From: Lachnospiraceae bacterium
GTDB taxonomy: Bacteria > Bacillota > Clostridia > Lachnospirales > Lachnospiraceae
Reading direction: 5' to 3'
Assembly (NCBI GenBank): GCA_024691125.1
Contig: JAILNV010000095.1
Coordinates: 1-37,347, forward strand
Length of the DNA: 37,347 nt
Shown: one piece after another, positions 22,708-31,253 of the stretch
Numbering within the stretch: position 1 is the first letter of the stretch
How the letters are laid out: each line of letters opens with the position of its first letter
Program-made: the position numbers and the translations under genes
Notes under the pieces: generated by a model
Database searches by the model: none
What the model was told of the DNA's origin: nothing
The model's input: the letters and a program-made list of their open reading frames with translations, nothing else

Positions 22708-23643
22708 TTACTGCATCTCCTCTGCATTAAGTATCTCTATCATTTCACGGATCATTTCCTCATCCTTAAGCCTGAAGAGGAATTCCACACGCCTTGAAGC
22801 CTCCATATCCACCTCACCATGCTCATCAAGCACAGGGTTGCTGTACGAACGTCCCGTTGCGGATGTAACCTCTTTAAGCTCATCCAGCTGAGCCTTGTCA
22901 AGTACCTTACTGTTCTCCGAAAGACAGTATTTAGCAACAGACAGCGCTCTTTTCTGGGAAAGCTCAAGATTGAAGAGATAATCACCTTCCGTGTCTGTAT
23001 GACCTTCTATAAGGATTTCTGAAATATAATCCCTGTATCTGGGACTCAGCAGTACATCGCAATATCTTGGCAGGAACTCTGACAGGAATTCCTCACCCGA
23101 CGGCGTTAGATTAGCCTGGTTATACGCAAACAGAATACTGGCATCAAAGGTGATCGCTCCGGTCTTCTCATCAACCGCAACATGCAGATCAGAATTGTCG
23201 AACTCCTTCCTTAACTCCTCTATAAGCTCTGTCCTTACACCGATGATATTGTCAAGCTTCTGCTGCTGTTCGCTCATCAGGGCTTCCAGCTTATTTAAGA
23301 GCTCATGCTGTTCTCTCAGGGTCTTCTCCTGGATAGCTATCTTCTCACCCTGCTCGGCCAGCGCTTCCTCCTGCGCATTTAACATCTTAGCCTGCTCATC
23401 CAGTGTATTCTTCTGTCTTGCTACGATGGCCCGCTCCTTGTCAAGCTCATCAGCCTGAATGACAAGCTCCTGCTCCTTCCCGAGAAGCTCAGTTTCCTTG
23501 GCATCATACTGCATCTTGGCATGCATCATCGTGAAAGCAATGATCAGCACAAATGTCAGCAACAGACCTGCCATCATATCAGAATATGACAGCCAATATG
23601 TGGTTTCTTCATCGGTTTTCCGTCGTCTTCCGGTATTAATCAT
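22708..23643 (-). CDS. MotB/ZorB-like protein: TM anchor, coiled coil and OmpA peptidoglycan-binding domain
   Basis: This is a 311-residue stator-type protein. One TM helix (about 23-42) is preceded by a conserved Asp22 in YWLSYSDMMAGLLLTFVL, equivalent to the proton-carrying Asp of MotB and ZorB. A long coiled coil (about 48-130) is rich in EKELVIQADELDKER-like heptads. The OmpA-like domain (about 165-290) has GHTDTEGDYLFNLELSQKRA and SRRVEFLF, which bind peptidoglycan. The start has AAGGGA upstream, and the upstream MotA-like stop lies 13 bases away. Flagellar MotB is an alternative, but the long tail of the partner and the lack of flagellar genes favour a ZorB-like stator. The function here is unproven. 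Confidence 0.88.
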   Translation of the reverse strand: MINTGRRRKTDEETTYWLSYSDMMAGLLLTFVLIIAFTMMHAKMQYDAKETELLGKEQELVIQADELDKERAIVARQKNTLDEQAKMLNAQEEALAEQGEKIAIQEKTLREQHELLNKLEALMSEQQQKLDNIIGVRTELIEELRKEFDNSDLHVAVDEKTGAITFDASILFAYNQANLTPSGEEFLSEFLPRYCDVLLSPRYRDYISEILIEGHTDTEGDYLFNLELSQKRALSVAKYCLSENSKVLDKAQLDELKEVTSATGRSYSNPVLDEHGEVDMEASRRVEFLFRLKDEEMIREMIEILNAEEMQ

Positions 23644-23656
23644 CTTTTTCCCTTAG

Positions 23657-25237
23657 TTACATATTTGTGTAGTAATTCTCAAGCCTCTGCATGAAGCCTG
23701 CAAGCTCCTCTATCGACTTGGCCGTTCTTACGAAGCTCTGCTCTATGCTCCTGTATGAGTAATCAATGGTTCCGTTCATCTGCGAAAGAACCTGCTGTAT
23801 CTGCTCTATCGTATTCTTAAACTGGTTCTCCACTATCTGAAGATTATTATTAATAATATCGAAGGTGTGGCCAACGTCTTCCGGCATATCACGCGTAGTC
23901 TCACGTATCTCACTTAACATCTGCGTCTGAGCCTTCATTGATGCATCGCTCAAATGAAGAGATCCTTCCAATGATCTCCTGTACTCTTCTATCTGGGCAA
24001 TATAACGGTTAATACTGTCGATGACCATTCTGTCATCTTCCCTCTCTTTATTGAGTATTTCCACATTCGTATTAACCTGTCCCTGCAGCTTCTGCAGACG
24101 TTCGGTATATACCTTAAGAGCATCCGCAACCGCCCCGGTCTTATCGGCTATGGCATCTATATTCTCCGCAGTGCTTATATTCTTCTCAAATATATTCTGC
24201 ATCTGCTTTTCATTATTGCCCTGCAGAACAAGCGTCTTATCTATCGTCTCGGACAGTGCTGTGAACATATTTCCAAGCGAACGGTTCAGTTCATTAATAA
24301 ATGCATTAACAACCATAGAAAGCTGATCCATCTGGTTCTTGGTAGCTATATTGGTAAATCCGGTGATCGTATTATCAAGCCTGTCAAACTGTGGATCAAG
24401 AAGCTCTCTTAATCCGTTTGAAAGAAGGTGTGACATATTCTGCGCAAGGCTTACGACCGCTTCCGTCTGCTGCTGCTGCATTTCCATTAACCGGTTAACA
24501 CTGTCAGGCATTGCATCAGGCATTACATATTTCTTATAGGCTGCGATAAAATCACTCACCGCGCATTCCGCATCATCAAGCACTCTCTTGTATATCCAGT
24601 TAAATACAAGCGAAAAGATCATACCGTAGATGGATGTATGGAAAGCAACCTTGATACCTGCCATCAAAGGATCGATACTGTTTGTTATCTCAGCTGTCGA
24701 ACCGGTATTAAAGCTCTGAAGGCCGATTGACAGACCAATGAAGGTTCCCAGTATTCCAAGACCTGTCATTACACCTGCAACCTGGTTCATCCTGTTTCTG
24801 TGCACAACCGAGTCTATAAGGTTAAAATTAATATATTCCTCAATATCGCACTTATAATATGGCCTTTCCATATTCAGGATACGGTTTAATTCATACCGGT
24901 ATCCCTTGAACTGCTCCTTCAGTATTTCATCCTCAAACAGCTCTTCCTTCTCCTCCTTATATCTTTCCCAGAGGAAGCGGTGAGTATGCTTAGCATCATC
25001 ATCAATCTTTTCTATAACACGGTTAAGATCTCCGGTTATCTTTATTGTTGGCCTCAGGCTCCCCACATAAGCCGAAACAAGAATGGCTCCGGCTATGATA
25101 AGCATAACGACATTAACAATAAGATTGGCCATTCCCCCTGCCTGTCCCTCTGAGAAAAGATTGAGCCAGATACAGACCACAACAACCGCAATATATGTTA
25201 TAAGGATCCATACTTCATATAATTTTCCGTTTCGCAT
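23657..25237 (-). CDS. MotA/ExbB/ZorA-like proton channel with long coiled-coil tail
   Basis: This 526-residue membrane protein is expected to form the pentamer around the MotB-like dimer. TM helices lie at about 8-26, 33-55, 170-190 (TGLGILGTFIGLSIGLQSF) and 215-235 (HTSIYGMIFSLVFNWIY). The motif GTFIGLSIGL is characteristic of the MotA/TolQ/ExbB channel family. A cytoplasmic helical tail of about 280 residues follows. ZorA of the Zorya defence system also has a long tail, usually longer than here. The start has AAGGAG. The gene heads an operon with the MotB-like gene behind a promoter at 25363-25391 and a structured leader. No ZorC, ZorD or ZorE homologue is adjacent. Confidence 0.87.
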   Translation of the reverse strand: MRNGKLYEVWILITYIAVVVVCIWLNLFSEGQAGGMANLIVNVVMLIIAGAILVSAYVGSLRPTIKITGDLNRVIEKIDDDAKHTHRFLWERYKEEKEELFEDEILKEQFKGYRYELNRILNMERPYYKCDIEEYINFNLIDSVVHRNRMNQVAGVMTGLGILGTFIGLSIGLQSFNTGSTAEITNSIDPLMAGIKVAFHTSIYGMIFSLVFNWIYKRVLDDAECAVSDFIAAYKKYVMPDAMPDSVNRLMEMQQQQTEAVVSLAQNMSHLLSNGLRELLDPQFDRLDNTITGFTNIATKNQMDQLSMVVNAFINELNRSLGNMFTALSETIDKTLVLQGNNEKQMQNIFEKNISTAENIDAIADKTGAVADALKVYTERLQKLQGQVNTNVEILNKEREDDRMVIDSINRYIAQIEEYRRSLEGSLHLSDASMKAQTQMLSEIRETTRDMPEDVGHTFDIINNNLQIVENQFKNTIEQIQQVLSQMNGTIDYSYRSIEQSFVRTAKSIEELAGFMQRLENYYTNM

Positions 25238-25263
25238 GGCAGCTGCTCCTTGTCAGGTTTATA

Positions 25264-25287
25264 AATCAGGAAGCCTTTCTCCTGATT
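25264..25287 (-). promoter_or_regulatory. Hairpin in the leader of the MotA/ZorA-like gene
   Basis: AATCAGGA (25264-25271) pairs with TCCTGATT (25280-25287), eight perfect pairs, 26 bases upstream of the start. A second short stem, AAACG/CGTTT, lies further upstream near 25335. No T run follows, so a role in translation or stability is more likely than termination. Confidence 0.4.
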
Positions 25288-25362
25288 CTTCATACTTAGG
25301 CTTATTTGGTAACTGTTCAGCCCGTATTTAAACGCTTCGTTTTACGCCGAACAACCTCTATC

Positions 25363-25391
25363 ATTGTATCAACAATCACTTTATATAACAA
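25363..25391 (-). promoter_or_regulatory. Promoter of the MotA/MotB-like operon
   Basis: Minus-strand TTGTTA (25386-25391) and TACAAT (25363-25368) have a 17-base spacer. The leader is about 118 bases. Confidence 0.7.
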
Positions 25392-25415
25392 GTAAAATAT
25401 ATAATTCATTGTGCG

Positions 25416-25470
25416 TTTGTCATGATGTGATGAAAACATTTTTTGTCACGATAACTTGACTTTATGACAA
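25416..25470. promoter_or_regulatory. Repeated TTGTCA boxes, candidate operator
   Basis: TTTGTCAT (25416-25423), TTGTCA (25443-25448) and an inverted TGACAA (25465-25470) lie between the two divergent promoters. The last lies inside the spacer of the plus-strand promoter. A regulator binding here could control both genes. Confidence 0.35.
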
Positions 25471-25484
25471 CCATATGCTAATAT
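25456..25484 (+). promoter_or_regulatory. Promoter of the 134-residue unknown gene
   Basis: TTGACT (25456-25461) and TAATAT (25479-25484) have a 17-base spacer, one of the strongest matches in the window. Confidence 0.75.
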
Positions 25485-25547
25485 AGTCAGCGGGAGAAAA
25501 CATGATTCATATCATGTAATAAATAATTTATTAGAGGGTGTTATCAT

Positions 25548-25952
25548 ATGTTTACAAGAAAAGAGCTTGCTTATTTCAATGTGTGCAGGCGCGTTTACCC
25601 ATGGATAGGTAACTGCGCAGTCTCATCCGGTCTTATTTTGATCACCGATAATATGTTTAATAAGGAATGGCGTTTCTTCAAGTATTCTCTTGAGGGAGTG
25701 GATTATTATGTAATAAAAACCCGCCCTGATGACAACGGGCAGTTTATTCTGTGTACTGTGGAATCCTTTGACATGGCAATGATCGCATTGGAAAAAATAC
25801 TGTGGAACAAAGCCTCGTCAGAGCAGCCGGATCTTAGCAAGATCCCGCTTGAATATGTGCTGTCGGCACCCGCAAGGCTGAATATGCGCAATATGTCGAC
25901 CCTGTTCCTGTATAATATCCTTCCTTTTAAAACAGGAGTCAGCGGAAGTTAA
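25548..25952 (+). CDS. Unknown 134-residue protein
   Basis: I do not recognise this protein. It has no signal peptide or clear TM helix. Aromatic and basic residues alternate with beta-like stretches (EWRFFKYSLEGVDYYVIKT, GQFILCTVESFDMAMIALE). An Ala/Arg/Asn segment and a hydrophobic FLYNILPF lie near the C-terminus. The ribosome site GAGGGTG is about ten bases from the ATG. It has a strong promoter of its own and is the only plus-strand gene for over 10 kb on either side of about 25.5-37 kb. Its stop lies seven bases from the convergent permease gene, with no terminator between them. Shared control with the divergent MotA-like operon is possible. Confidence 0.75.
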   Translation: MFTRKELAYFNVCRRVYPWIGNCAVSSGLILITDNMFNKEWRFFKYSLEGVDYYVIKTRPDDNGQFILCTVESFDMAMIALEKILWNKASSEQPDLSKIPLEYVLSAPARLNMRNMSTLFLYNILPFKTGVSGS

Positions 25953-25959
25953 GGACAGC

Positions 25960-27081
25960 TTAATAACCTGTCCCTCTCCTCTCAAGCCATGGCAGTAAAT
26001 ATGTACTGTAAACAAGATCTATTATAGCCACCGCGGGAATAGCTATAAGAATTCCGGTTACCCCGAACATATTGCCGCCCACAACGATACCGACCAGTAC
26101 CCACAGGCCGGATACTCCGAGTGAATTACCAAACAGCCTGGGCTTCAGTACATATCCGTCCAGTAGCTGCACTACTGCAAAGAAAATGATGAAAACAAGC
26201 GCATGTGAAGGCTTGACCATAAGCAGTACGAACGCTCCTATAATTGTTCCTATGATAGGACCGACGGTCGGTATGAAATTGGTTATTCCCACAACAAAGG
26301 CTACCAGACCGGCATACTCCATGCCTGCTATGCTCATAAAAACAGCGGTTACAATACCCACAATAAAGCTGTCTATTACATTAAACACAATATATCTGTT
26401 GAAAATATCATCACATTTACGCAGGAACCTTCTTACCTCATCATAATGATCCTGACGGAAAACCGCCTTAAGCAGCCTATGTAAGCCTGTCTTTAACTTT
26501 TCCTTTTCCGCGAGCAGATAAATAGAGAGGATAAATGCTATCAGCCAGTGTACAATGTTCTTTCCGGCATTTGTGGATATATCCACGATATTATTCATAT
26601 TATCGCTCATGAAATTCACAATATAATTCATTATGTTTTCAGAGGACCCGATAAAGTTCTTAACATCCAGCTTAAATCCAAGCACCGAAAGCTTATCCAG
26701 CATCGAGCTTAGCGAATTCACATATTCATCAAAATGGGAAGCAAATGTCTGGGCGCTCTCAACCAGCTGAGGCGCAAGTACATATAAAGCAAATGAAATA
26801 AACAGAAGAACTCCGATAAACGCAAAGGTATTGGCAAGCAGATTCTTCCTTTGTTCTGATTTTATCTTTTTAAAAACAGTTCTCTTGAACCACTTGGCCA
26901 GAGGATTAATGACATAGGCTATTATACAGCCGAATAATACAGGTCTGAAAAAGCCGAGGAAGGTTTTAAGCGCATCAAGAACACTGCCCAGATTGGAAAG
27001 GGCAACAAACAGCGTAACCGCGATACATGCGGCTACCGTATATGGATACCATGGTGCATCTTTTATGGATCTCTTCCTCAT
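25960..27081 (-). CDS. AI-2E family permease (YtvI/PerM type)
   Basis: This is a 373-residue polytopic membrane protein. Helices appear at about 12-30, 40-60 and 78-98, in a central block, and in the conserved C-terminal bundle. Family marks include LFGCIIAYVINPLAKWF near the N-terminus and GITNFIPTVGPIIGTIIGA followed by LKPRLFGNSLGVSGLWVLVGIVVGG near the C-terminus. Members of PF01594 include an autoinducer-2 exporter and Na+/H+ exchangers, so the substrate is open. The start has GAGGAGG. It lies downstream of malQ on the same strand with two hairpins in the 114-base gap, so it may be a separate or partly coupled unit. Confidence 0.9.
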   Translation of the reverse strand: MRKRSIKDAPWYPYTVAACIAVTLFVALSNLGSVLDALKTFLGFFRPVLFGCIIAYVINPLAKWFKRTVFKKIKSEQRKNLLANTFAFIGVLLFISFALYVLAPQLVESAQTFASHFDEYVNSLSSMLDKLSVLGFKLDVKNFIGSSENIMNYIVNFMSDNMNNIVDISTNAGKNIVHWLIAFILSIYLLAEKEKLKTGLHRLLKAVFRQDHYDEVRRFLRKCDDIFNRYIVFNVIDSFIVGIVTAVFMSIAGMEYAGLVAFVVGITNFIPTVGPIIGTIIGAFVLLMVKPSHALVFIIFFAVVQLLDGYVLKPRLFGNSLGVSGLWVLVGIVVGGNMFGVTGILIAIPAVAIIDLVYSTYLLPWLERRGTGY

Positions 27082-27105
27082 TTCTTCCTCCTCTTCTTTT
27101 CACAT

Positions 27106-27176
27106 CATAAGGCTTCGGATTCCTTATGACCACTCTCCGGATCAATATCTTCCATACACTACCACCCTTCCGGAGA
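27106..27176. repeat. Two inverted repeats between malQ and the permease gene
   Basis: CATAAGG (27106-27112) pairs with CCTTATG (27122-27128). TCTCCGGA (27134-27141) pairs with TCCGGAGA (27169-27176) across a 27-base loop. No T run follows on either strand, so these are not clear terminators. Confidence 0.4.
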
Positions 27177-27195
27177 TACCGGGCAGGCAGCTATC

Positions 27196-28692
27196 TTACT
27201 CAACCCTCGGAACCCTGCTGTATAACTCGGTAAGTCCTCTTATACTTGAGCAAAGCTCATTTGAGAGGAAATTGGGACGAAGTCTCCACTCCCAGTTACC
27301 CTCCGCGGTTCCCGGTGTATTGATCCTTGCTTCCCTTCCGAAGCACAGATAATCCTGAAGCGGTATTATACACAGATCGGCAACCGAACGGTATGCCTCC
27401 CTTATTATATCCCATACCAGCGCGCCGTAATCCGTATTCATCGAATTAACATATCTTCTGCAGAAGTCCCTCTCTCCTTCATTAATCTCTTCCACCCATG
27501 CACGTGTGGGAGTATTGTCATGGGTTCCCGTGTATACGACACAGTTATTGATATGACGATGGTTCACATAGCAGCTGTCCCAGCTCGTGAAGCCGTACTG
27601 AAGCACCTTCATTCCCGGGAAGCCCGACTCCTTAAGAAGAGCCTCATTCTCCGGAGTATTGTTTCCAAGATCCTCCGCGATTATCTTAAGCTCTCCAAGC
27701 TTATCCTTAAGCGTATTGAACAGATCCATTCCCGGTCCCTTATACAGCTTCCCGTTCTCGGCTGTCTTGTCACCGTACGGTACCGCATAATATTCACAGA
27801 AGCCGTGGAAATGATCTATCCTTATAACATCATAGAATTCGTAATTTCTCCTGATCCTGTCTACCCACCAGTCATATCCGGCTTTCTTCTGCATTGCCCA
27901 GTCATAGATAGGATTTCCCCACAGCTGGCCTGTTCTTGAGAAAGCATCGGGCGCACAGCCTGCCACAACCTTCGGCTTAAGCTCCTTATCCATAAGGAAT
28001 ACTTCAGGATGTGCCCAGCAGTCGGCACTGTCAAGCGATACATAGAAAGGCAGGTCTCCTATTATCTTAACATTCTTCTCACCTGCATATTCCCGCAGCT
28101 TATTCCACTGTTTATCGAACTCATACTGTTCGAAATATACAAGCCCGATCTCATCCTTTAACTCTTTGCGTATCTTATCAAGCGCTGTTTTCTTGCGTTT
28201 CTTAAGATCATCCTCCCATTCCGTCCAAGGCGCACCCTCAAGCTTATGCTTGATCGCAGTGAACAGTGCATAATCCTCAAGCCACACACTTTCCTTTTTT
28301 ATGAATGACTTTAGCTCCTTATCCTCTTTTCCTGCTTCCGTAAAACGTTCATAGGCCTTCTTCAGCAGAGTTCCCCTGTTATTATACTGTGCTCCGTAAT
28401 CCACTCTGGTCGCATCATTACCGAAGTCCATTGCATTGCATTCATCCCAGGTAAGCAGGCCTTCTTCTATAAGAGCTTCAAGTGAAATAAAATAGGGATT
28501 TCCGGCAAAGGCCGAAAAAGGCTGATAAGGAGAATCCCCATAACCCGTGGGACCTACCGGCAGTATCTGCCAATAACCCTGTGCCGCATCATGTAAAAAA
28601 TCAACAAATTCAAATGCTTCCCTCGAAAAACATCCTATCCCGAACTTTGAAGGGATCGAAAAAATGGGGAATAACACTCCGCTCTCTCTCAT
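27196..28692 (-). CDS. malQ: 4-alpha-glucanotransferase (amylomaltase) MalQ
   Basis: This cytoplasmic GH77 enzyme transfers alpha-1,4-glucan chains between maltodextrins, releasing glucose, in maltose or glycogen metabolism. The 498-residue product has SIPSKFGIGCF and GPTGYGDSPYQPFSAFAGNP near the N-terminus. It has the nucleophile Asp in IRIDHFHGFCEYYAVPYG, acid/base Glu in IAEDLG and stabilising Asp in GTHDNTPT. All three catalytic carboxylates are present and the length is normal. The start has GAGGTG upstream. It follows the DUF815 ATPase gene by 58 bases, so the two are probably co-transcribed. Confidence 0.96.
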   Translation of the reverse strand: MRESGVLFPIFSIPSKFGIGCFSREAFEFVDFLHDAAQGYWQILPVGPTGYGDSPYQPFSAFAGNPYFISLEALIEEGLLTWDECNAMDFGNDATRVDYGAQYNNRGTLLKKAYERFTEAGKEDKELKSFIKKESVWLEDYALFTAIKHKLEGAPWTEWEDDLKKRKKTALDKIRKELKDEIGLVYFEQYEFDKQWNKLREYAGEKNVKIIGDLPFYVSLDSADCWAHPEVFLMDKELKPKVVAGCAPDAFSRTGQLWGNPIYDWAMQKKAGYDWWVDRIRRNYEFYDVIRIDHFHGFCEYYAVPYGDKTAENGKLYKGPGMDLFNTLKDKLGELKIIAEDLGNNTPENEALLKESGFPGMKVLQYGFTSWDSCYVNHRHINNCVVYTGTHDNTPTRAWVEEINEGERDFCRRYVNSMNTDYGALVWDIIREAYRSVADLCIIPLQDYLCFGREARINTPGTAEGNWEWRLRPNFLSNELCSSIRGLTELYSRVPRVE

Positions 28693-28750
28693 TACTTATA
28701 CACCTCGGTTTCATATATTTTAGAATTCCCGTAACTGCTCAAAATGAATA

Positions 28751-30067
28751 TCACAGCTCTTTTTCCTGCTGATATATCAGATAATTTATAAACTGCTGGG
28801 CTGTTCTTCCGGAAATGCCTCCATGCGACATTTCCCACCTCATTGCTTCCTTCCTTAACGCTTCCTCATCCATATGAAGACCCGCCCTCTCTGCCAGAGT
28901 TACAACAATGTTTTCATACTCCTTTGGCATCGGTTTGGAAAATCCTATCGTAATACCGAACCTGTTAACCAGTGACAGCTTCTCTTCCACGGTATCCGAA
29001 TGATGGATGTCTTCCGAATTCGTATGATCATCCTTGTCATTCCACGTTTCTTTGATAAGGTGTCTCCTGTTGGATGTGGCATAGATAAGTATATTATCCG
29101 GCCTTGTTTCCACACCGCCTTCGATCACGGCCTTAAGATATTTATATTCTATCTCATTCTCCTCAAATGACAGATCATCCATATAGATAATGAATTTATA
29201 GTTTCTGTTCTTAATGGAGGATATGATCGTTGAAAGATATTTAAACTGATGCTTATATATCTCTATCATCCGAAGGCCTCTGTCATAATACTGATTGATT
29301 ATGGCCTTAACACTGGTCGATTTACCGGTTCCGCTGTCACCGAAAAGCAGTACGTTATTGGCCTTGCTTCCGCTGACGAAGGCCTCGGTATTCTCTGTAA
29401 GCTTCTTCTTCTGGATTTCGTAACCCACAAGATCATCAAGCGTTACGACGTCCATGTTGTTGATAGCTATAAAATCGATCCCACCGGATGCGTTCTCTCC
29501 TATTCTGAAGGCCTTGTTTAATCCGAACAGCCCTACTCCGTAATCCCGGTAGAAGTCCGTCACCGCCTTATAGAAGGAATCCTCGTCAGGAGCCTTTTCA
29601 AGCTGCTCTGACAGTGCCTGCACCTTCTCACTTACGTTCCAGTTATATATTTTTTTATTCTTCTTAACTGCCTGATAATTATTAAGAATAGAGAAGCAGT
29701 TCACTCCAAGCTCATTCTCAACATCCGAAAAGTCATAAAAGAATAATTTCCTGATCCTTGCAAAATCATCCTTCACGATAGTTGTAACGGTGCCTTCACT
29801 TATCACGCTCTTTTCGCACACGAGTGAGAAAGGATTCTCGCTCATCATAAGAAAAAAGGTAATGTAATTATGCCAAAGATTCTTATCGAATCCGTAATCC
29901 GTTGCCAGAACAAGAAGCCTCTTTAACTGTTCCTTTATATCCTTTATAACCTTGGATTTATTATAGTCACCTGTTTCGATTATTTCAAATATTTCGCCAA
30001 GTCTGCTCAGGATGCTGTTTTCATCCAGGCTTCCATACATGAACAGTTCTGATATTTCCCGGTTCAT
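28751..30067 (-). CDS. DUF815 (PF05673) AAA-type ATPase
   Basis: This 438-residue P-loop ATPase has Walker A GDSGTGKS at 243-250, Walker B FIIYMDDLS at 292-300, a sensor-like Asn/Arg in YATSNRRHL, and a C-terminal helical lid. The N-terminal 190 residues are all-helical and family specific. The biological role of DUF815 proteins is not established. The start at 30067 was chosen because GGGAGG lies upstream and an ATG ten codons earlier is less well placed. An extended -10 promoter lies at 30096-30101. malQ follows 58 bases downstream. Confidence 0.9.
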   Translation of the reverse strand: MNREISELFMYGSLDENSILSRLGEIFEIIETGDYNKSKVIKDIKEQLKRLLVLATDYGFDKNLWHNYITFFLMMSENPFSLVCEKSVISEGTVTTIVKDDFARIRKLFFYDFSDVENELGVNCFSILNNYQAVKKNKKIYNWNVSEKVQALSEQLEKAPDEDSFYKAVTDFYRDYGVGLFGLNKAFRIGENASGGIDFIAINNMDVVTLDDLVGYEIQKKKLTENTEAFVSGSKANNVLLFGDSGTGKSTSVKAIINQYYDRGLRMIEIYKHQFKYLSTIISSIKNRNYKFIIYMDDLSFEENEIEYKYLKAVIEGGVETRPDNILIYATSNRRHLIKETWNDKDDHTNSEDIHHSDTVEEKLSLVNRFGITIGFSKPMPKEYENIVVTLAERAGLHMDEEALRKEAMRWEMSHGGISGRTAQQFINYLIYQQEKEL

Positions 30068-30095
30068 TTCAATCCTCCCTCTTCTTTCAGCACAC

Positions 30096-30104
30096 ATTAT
30101 ACCA
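30096..30104 (-). promoter_or_regulatory. Extended -10 promoter of the DUF815 gene
   Basis: Minus-strand TGGTATAAT (TATAAT at 30096-30101) has the TG extension, with no good -35 at the usual distance. Confidence 0.5.
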
Positions 30105-30199
30105 CGAAATATCTGTTTTATAGTAAACTAAATTATTAATTTCGTTTAGCATTGCTTTCTGAATGAAAATAAGGAAATGCAATCAGATGAAATAATGAA

Positions 30200-30237
30200 A
30201 GGACACTCTCTTTGAATTTCTATCTCCGAAGTGTCCT
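30200..30237 (-). terminator. Terminator after the GTPase pair
   Basis: AGGACACT (30200-30207) pairs with AGTGTCCT (30230-30237). On the minus strand TTCATTATTTC follows. It lies 23 bases past the stop of the 310-residue P-loop protein. Confidence 0.65.
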
Positions 30238-30260
30238 CTTGTTATAATTTGATTATAAAG

Positions 30261-31193
30261 CTAGGTAAACGAGATTACCTCCTCCTTGGGTTTTCCCGTA
30301 GGTTCGATACTTATAGCCTGTAAGACCGGCCCTTCCTTGCCGTAGTCATCGAAATACTCGATGTTTACTTTGGCCTTTACCTTTATATACTGCCGGTTGA
30401 CAAGCTCATCTTCCTTATCATATTTACATGCATATCCGAGGAAGGCTATATCTTCGGCACAGCATGTCATGGCCATCCTTCCGGGAACGAAATAGCCCTT
30501 GGGGAACTGCGGCGGATGAAGCACCATTCCTGTGTATTCGATGGTACGCCCCTCGTATCTGTCCATGTTATCAAGGGCATCCAGATACCATACTCCATAT
30601 CCCGTATCGTCAAGCACTATCGGATCCTTCGTAAGATCATAGGGCAGATCCTCTTCAAGGGTCACGTTCATCTCCCCGTCCTTGTTCTCGAAGATAATAT
30701 CTGCCCGCTGATTTAAAGCCTTGATATTTCTCTTATATGAAGCGATCTTTTCCTCCAGCCCGTCACAGCGGTTCATTATGATAAGCTCCGAGCCTCTTAT
30801 CTGCTCTGCCAGCAATGACTTCATATTGGTGAAATATGATTCGAAGGTAGCTCCGTTGATCATAGTGATCTGCTGCTCCACCTTCCATGTCCATGGCAGC
30901 TTATGATTCTTAAGTATCCACATTCCGTTGAACTCGATAACTATACGGCCGGGCTTGTACTTCTTCTCAAGCTCTGAAAGCTTCTTTGTCGTGAAATCAT
31001 CCTCATCATCGATGATTTCCATTATGGTACGTGTTCTCTCAAGAACCTTGGGCTCGTATTCCTTCTCACCCTCTTCGCAGACTATAAGAAGCGTAGTCTG
31101 GCGGCTCTGAAAGTATGGTTGTGTTATTGTATAATTTATGAAGTCGGTTTTTCCACTGTCAAGAAAACCGTTGATTATAAATACTGAGGTCAT
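30261..31193 (-). CDS. CobW-like P-loop NTPase lacking the metal motif
   Basis: This 310-residue protein belongs to the COG0523/CobW neighbourhood. The P-loop GFLDSGKT is at residues 9-16. A switch-like segment IVIEFNGMW and a nucleotide-base motif IIMNRCDG (for NKxD) follow. A C-terminal domain of about 100 residues starts near IEYTGMVLHPPQFPKG and resembles the DUF1980/TIGR03943 C-terminal region often found with such GTPases. The CxCC metal-binding motif of CobW-type chaperones is absent. The ribosome site is GGGAGG. It follows a complete CobW GTPase gene by 60 bases, which suggests joint work in metal or cofactor delivery; the metal is unknown. Confidence 0.78.
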   Translation of the reverse strand: MTSVFIINGFLDSGKTDFINYTITQPYFQSRQTTLLIVCEEGEKEYEPKVLERTRTIMEIIDDEDDFTTKKLSELEKKYKPGRIVIEFNGMWILKNHKLPWTWKVEQQITMINGATFESYFTNMKSLLAEQIRGSELIIMNRCDGLEEKIASYKRNIKALNQRADIIFENKDGEMNVTLEEDLPYDLTKDPIVLDDTGYGVWYLDALDNMDRYEGRTIEYTGMVLHPPQFPKGYFVPGRMAMTCCAEDIAFLGYACKYDKEDELVNRQYIKVKAKVNIEYFDDYGKEGPVLQAISIEPTGKPKEEVISFT

Positions 31194-31253
31194 ATCTGCC
31201 TCCCTGAATTCAAAAAATCCCTGTCATACTGCCTTGATCGGTCCTGATGATAT

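Larger units (their letters stand above)
25238..25547. other. 310-base divergent intergenic region with two promoters and hairpins
   Basis: No gene was seen. It holds the promoter of the MotA-like gene (25363-25391), the promoter of the 134-residue unknown gene (25456-25484), a repeated TTGTCA element between them, and a hairpin in the MotA-like leader. Confidence 0.8.

Noticed and set aside
22708-25237. Complete Zorya antiphage system
   Set aside because: Only A- and B-like genes are present. The next genes are cobT and an unknown small protein, not ZorC/ZorD/ZorE, so a full Zorya label is not supported.
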